Positions 21,246-23,682 of a stretch of 23,682 nucleotides of DNA are shown piece after piece. The DNA is from JAGOEF01 sp964511665 (GTDB taxonomy: Bacteria; Bacteroidota; Bacteroidia; Bacteroidales; ML635J-15). Each line of letters opens with the position of its first letter. The first letter of the stretch is position 1. The translations under genes and the position numbers were made by a program. Below the pieces are notes generated by a model. The model was not told the DNA's origin and ran no database searches. It was given only the letters and a program-made list of their open reading frames with translations. The stretch is taken from assembly GCA_964511665.1 (NCBI GenBank), contig CAZEHA010000054.1:1-23682 (forward strand), given 5' to 3'.

Positions 21246-21746
21246 ATGAAAAGAATCATTATCATTTCGCTGGCGCTAATTATGAGTGCCCCGATTTTTG
21301 CCCAAAAAACTAAGTTTGGTCATGTTAATTCCGCTGAGTTGTTTGAGGCCATGCCCGAACGCAATGAAGCAAAAACAGCCCTCGAAACCTATGCTAAGCA
21401 ACTCGAAGACCAGCTACAGGTGATGTACCTTGAATACGAACAAAAAGTTACAGCCTACAAAGACGGTATAGAAAGTATGTCGCCATCAATTAAACAAAAT
21501 AAAGAAAAAGAAATTAAAGATTTGGAATCGAGGATACAAACGTTTCAATACAATGCACAAGGCGACCTGCAGGCAAAAGAACAAGAATTGCTAGAGCCTA
21601 TTTATAATAAAATAAAGGATGCCATAAAAGAAGTAGGCAAAGAAAACGATTTCATGTATATTTATGACGTTTCCACATTGTTATATTTCTCCGATCAAAG
21701 CATCGACGCTACCGGACTTGTAAAAGCAAAACTTACAAAAAAATAA
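21246..21746 (+). CDS. OmpH/Skp family periplasmic chaperone, copy 2
   Basis: A 166-residue paralogue of the preceding gene. It has a signal peptide (MKRIIIISLALIMSAPIFAQ), the start of the mature chain KTKFGHVNSAELFEAMPER in the Skp pattern, a charged coiled coil at about 40-110 and the conserved C-terminal FMYIYDVSTLLYFSDQS strand region. Sequence identity with copy 1 is low outside these landmarks, so the two are old paralogues rather than a recent duplication. It lies 35 bp after copy 1 with its own promoter-like box and is followed by a strong terminator. Confidence 0.92.
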   Translation: MKRIIIISLALIMSAPIFAQKTKFGHVNSAELFEAMPERNEAKTALETYAKQLEDQLQVMYLEYEQKVTAYKDGIESMSPSIKQNKEKEIKDLESRIQTFQYNAQGDLQAKEQELLEPIYNKIKDAIKEVGKENDFMYIYDVSTLLYFSDQSIDATGLVKAKLTKK

Positions 21747-21764
21747 AATTACAATTCGCATAAG

Positions 21765-21796
21765 AAAAAGGCCATCGGATGTCGATGGTCTTTTTT
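21765..21796 (+). terminator. intrinsic terminator after the ompH genes
   Basis: GGCCATCG (21770-21777) pairs with CGATGGTC (21783-21790), with one G-U pair, around a 5-base loop, followed by six T residues (21791-21796); a preceding A5 at 21765-21769 pairs with the T-run. This is the clearest rho-independent terminator in the window. It closes the CBS-to-ompH block 18 bp after the second ompH stop. Confidence 0.85.
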
Positions 21797-21806
21797 ATGG
21801 ATTATA

Positions 21807-22616
21807 ATGAATAAGATTAAGCCAATAGGTGTTTTCGATTCAGGCATTGGTGGCCTGAACATATTGAATTCGCTATATCGTCTTATGCCCAACGAAAACT
21901 ATTTGTATGTTGGAGACAGCCTCAATGCTCCTTATGGCGAAAAAACACGAAACGAAATTATAGAATTGACAAAACAACACGTTGAGTTCCTTATTGGAAA
22001 CAATGTAAAAATTGTAGTTATCGCATGCAACACGGCAACAGGAGCTGCCATTGCAGAATTAAGGGATATATATCAGGATATTGATTTTGTAGGGCTTGAG
22101 CCGGCTGTGAAACCGGCCTGCCTAATGACCAGAACCGGAAATATAGGAGTGTTGGCAACCGAAGGAACTTTTAAGGCTAAACATTTTATTACCACCAGCG
22201 AAAAATATAACACCTATGTAAACATTCACACTCAGGTGGGTTACGGTTTGGTGAGTTTGGCAGAAAAAAACCGTATTTATTCGCAAGAATCGAAAGAGTT
22301 GCTGTATAAATACCTTGAACCCCTTCTAAAAAACAATATCGATTTTCTGGTTCTGGGATGCACACATTATCCGTTTTTTTCAGATATTATTGCCGAAATT
22401 TGTGGTAACAGTGTTCGCATTCTCGACTCGGGCGAGGCGGTTGCCAAAAGAACCAAAGACTTGTTGATGACACGCAAATTACTGAACGACGGTAAAACCC
22501 AGGGAGTAATCAACATATTTAGTACCGGCGATTGTAGTATTTTCGAAAACATCGTAGCCAATCACTGTGAATTTGTTGCATCAGCATGTAATCATTTACC
22601 CAAACAAACCAGCTAA
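21807..22616 (+). CDS. murI: glutamate racemase
   Basis: A 269-residue cytoplasmic enzyme that converts L-glutamate to D-glutamate for peptidoglycan stem peptides. The two catalytic cysteines are Cys74 in VIACNTATGA and Cys185 in LVLGCTHYPF. The family start GVFDSGIGGL (Asp11-Ser12), the LYVGDSLNAPYG segment and the GLEPAVKPA block are all present. Length is normal. The ATG is only 11 bases after the T-run of the upstream terminator, leaving no room for a separate promoter between them. The gene converges with the GldE-type gene, with 3 bp between the stops. Confidence 0.97.
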   Translation: MNKIKPIGVFDSGIGGLNILNSLYRLMPNENYLYVGDSLNAPYGEKTRNEIIELTKQHVEFLIGNNVKIVVIACNTATGAAIAELRDIYQDIDFVGLEPAVKPACLMTRTGNIGVLATEGTFKAKHFITTSEKYNTYVNIHTQVGYGLVSLAEKNRIYSQESKELLYKYLEPLLKNNIDFLVLGCTHYPFFSDIIAEICGNSVRILDSGEAVAKRTKDLLMTRKLLNDGKTQGVINIFSTGDCSIFENIVANHCEFVASACNHLPKQTS

Positions 22617-22619
22617 AAC

Positions 22620-23682
22620 CTATTTTCGCTGAATTCTCTCTACGAGTATTTTTTTAATTTTCCGATTATCTGCCGACAAGATAGTGAATGTGAAATCAGA
22701 CAAAACAATTTTTTCATGTTTTGCCGGAATCACACCTTTAACTTCGATTATCAGACCGGCCAGGGTATCGCTTTCTCCCCTGATATTATCGAATGCTTCG
22801 ATATCGATATCGAACACTCTGCAAAAATCGTTTATGTGTGTACGGCCATCGAATTCCCACTGTCCTTTTTCGTTTTGCTGGAACAAATTGTTATCGGTAT
22901 CGCTTTCATCGGTAATATCTCCCACTATTTCTTCGAGTATATCTTCGAGAGTAACAATACCACTGGTACCTCCATATTCGTCGACCACAACAGCCATATG
23001 CATTTTTTTTGCCTGAAAATCTTTGAGTAGTTCATTTATTTTTTTGGTTTCGGGCACCACGTAATGAGTACGAATCAGTTTTTGCCATTTAAACGACTTT
23101 TTGTCTTCGATGTTCACATAGGGCAACAAGTCCTTAATATAAAGTACTCCTATAATATTGTCGGTGTTATCGCGAAAAACAGGTATTCGTGAATAACCTG
23201 TATCAACAATTACCGCCAGCACTTTGGTAAAACTGTAGGAATATTCGAGAACAACTACGTCCATGCGGGGTTTCATGATAGCTTTAACCTCTATGTTTGT
23301 AAAGTTAATAATACCTTCGAGCATCTCTTTCTCCTCGTTCAACTCACCCGAAGCAAGCTCGATAGCATGAGAAAGATCGTCGATACTTAAGTTTTGCTTA
23401 GTGCGTCGCTGTAGTCGATGTTGAATAAACCGGGTAGAAGTTGTGAGCAAATACACCACAGGTCTAAATAATGAATGTGCAAATGCAATCGGGTGCGCCA
23501 TAGTAAGCGCAAAGCGCAGTGGATACTTGCCGGCCAGAATTTTAGGCATTAATTCACCAAACAACAACAATAAAGCGGTAACAAACACCAATTGAATCAG
23601 GAGCCTTATAACTGTGTTGAAGATAAAGGCAAACAAACCGCCGGTAAGGTATGTGGTAAAAATAACGATTGCAATATTGATG
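22620..23682 (-). CDS. gldE: GldE/CorC-type transmembrane CBS-domain protein (5' end outside window)
   Basis: The frame stays open to the right edge, with codons beyond 23636 reading INIAIVIFTTYLTGG, so the start lies outside and the TTG at 23636 is internal. The visible chain begins with hydrophobic segments of a DUF21/CNNM membrane domain including FGELMPKILAGKYP, then a CBS pair (GYSRIPVFRDNTDNIIGVLY and VVVDEYGGTSGIVTLEDILE) and a C-terminal CorC_HlyC domain starting near GQWEFDGRTHINDF. This is the architecture of CorC/HlyC proteins. In Bacteroidota the closest member is GldE, named for gliding but present in non-gliders. Its usual neighbour gldD is not downstream; murI is there instead. 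CorC-type proteins are linked with Mg or Co transport; the substrate here is unknown. Confidence 0.85.
   Translation of the reverse strand, partial: INIAIVIFTTYLTGGLFAFIFNTVIRLLIQLVFVTALLLLFGELMPKILAGKYPLRFALTMAHPIAFAHSLFRPVVYLLTTSTRFIQHRLQRRTKQNLSIDDLSHAIELASGELNEEKEMLEGIINFTNIEVKAIMKPRMDVVVLEYSYSFTKVLAVIVDTGYSRIPVFRDNTDNIIGVLYIKDLLPYVNIEDKKSFKWQKLIRTHYVVPETKKINELLKDFQAKKMHMAVVVDEYGGTSGIVTLEDILEEIVGDITDESDTDNNLFQQNEKGQWEFDGRTHINDFCRVFDIDIEAFDNIRGESDTLAGLIIEVKGVIPAKHEKIVLSDFTFTILSADNRKIKKILVERIQRK

Noticed and set aside
1..23682. Defence system, prophage, insertion sequence, CRISPR array or tRNA
   Set aside because: No transposase, integrase, phage gene, regularly spaced repeats or tRNA-like cloverleaf was seen; all long frames are accounted for by chromosomal families.

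Overview
The window looks like an ordinary, densely packed chromosomal segment of a member of the Bacteroidota, probably of the Bacteroidales/Marinilabiliales type. This rests on several things visible in the sequence: family content restricted to or typical of that phylum (two DUF6089 proteins, a GldE-type CorC protein, tandem OmpH/Skp proteins, a GH3 protein); the gene order pdxJ / CBS / nadK / DUF6089 / uppS / bamA / ompH / ompH / murI, which I know as a Bacteroidota arrangement; near absence of Shine-Dalgarno sequences; and repeated matches to the Bacteroidota -7 promoter box TAnnTTTG in front of genes. Base composition is moderately AT-rich and even throughout. I see no rRNA, tRNA, CRISPR array, insertion sequence, phage gene or attachment site.

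Layout. (1) 2-478, plus strand: C-terminal end of an outer-membrane beta-barrel protein whose start lies outside the window. (2) 575-6492, minus strand: a run read from high to low coordinates, rplU-rpmA, then after a strong hairpin serS-lipoprotein-TPR protein-ruvC, then an LD-carboxypeptidase. The serS-lipoprotein-TPR-ruvC genes overlap or nearly abut (1-nt overlap, ATGA overlap, 1-nt gap), so they are very probably one translationally coupled transcript. (3) 6653-10180, minus strand: a TonB-dependent receptor, recX and a DUF2797 protein; the last two form an operon. (4) 10340-11860, plus strand: a GH3-type acyl-amido synthetase, convergent with pdxJ (minus, 11883-12596). (5) 12668-21746, plus strand: an envelope-biogenesis block with CBS protein, POTRA/beta-barrel protein (TTG start), nadK, two DUF6089 proteins, uppS, bamA and two Skp/OmpH chaperones, closed by a clear intrinsic terminator. 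(6) murI (plus), convergent 3 bp away with a gldE/CorC-family gene (minus) that runs off the right edge.

How the genes fit together. Much of the window serves the cell envelope: UppS makes the lipid carrier for peptidoglycan and other glycans, MurI supplies D-glutamate, the LD-carboxypeptidase trims recycled muropeptides, BamA inserts outer-membrane beta-barrels, Skp/OmpH proteins escort them, and the DUF6089, POTRA/barrel and TonB-receptor proteins are themselves probable outer-membrane or periplasmic products. The rest is translation (L21, L27, SerRS), recombination (RuvC, RecX) and cofactors (PdxJ, NadK).

No stretch without a gene exceeds about 175 bp. The main value added here is start-site correction guided by promoter boxes (TonB receptor, DUF2797, pdxJ, ompH) and intergenic control elements. 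I did not find a convincing new defence, mobile or biosynthetic system; the least explained parts are the serS-linked lipoprotein/TPR pair, the CBS-POTRA-nadK cluster and the DUF6089 pair.
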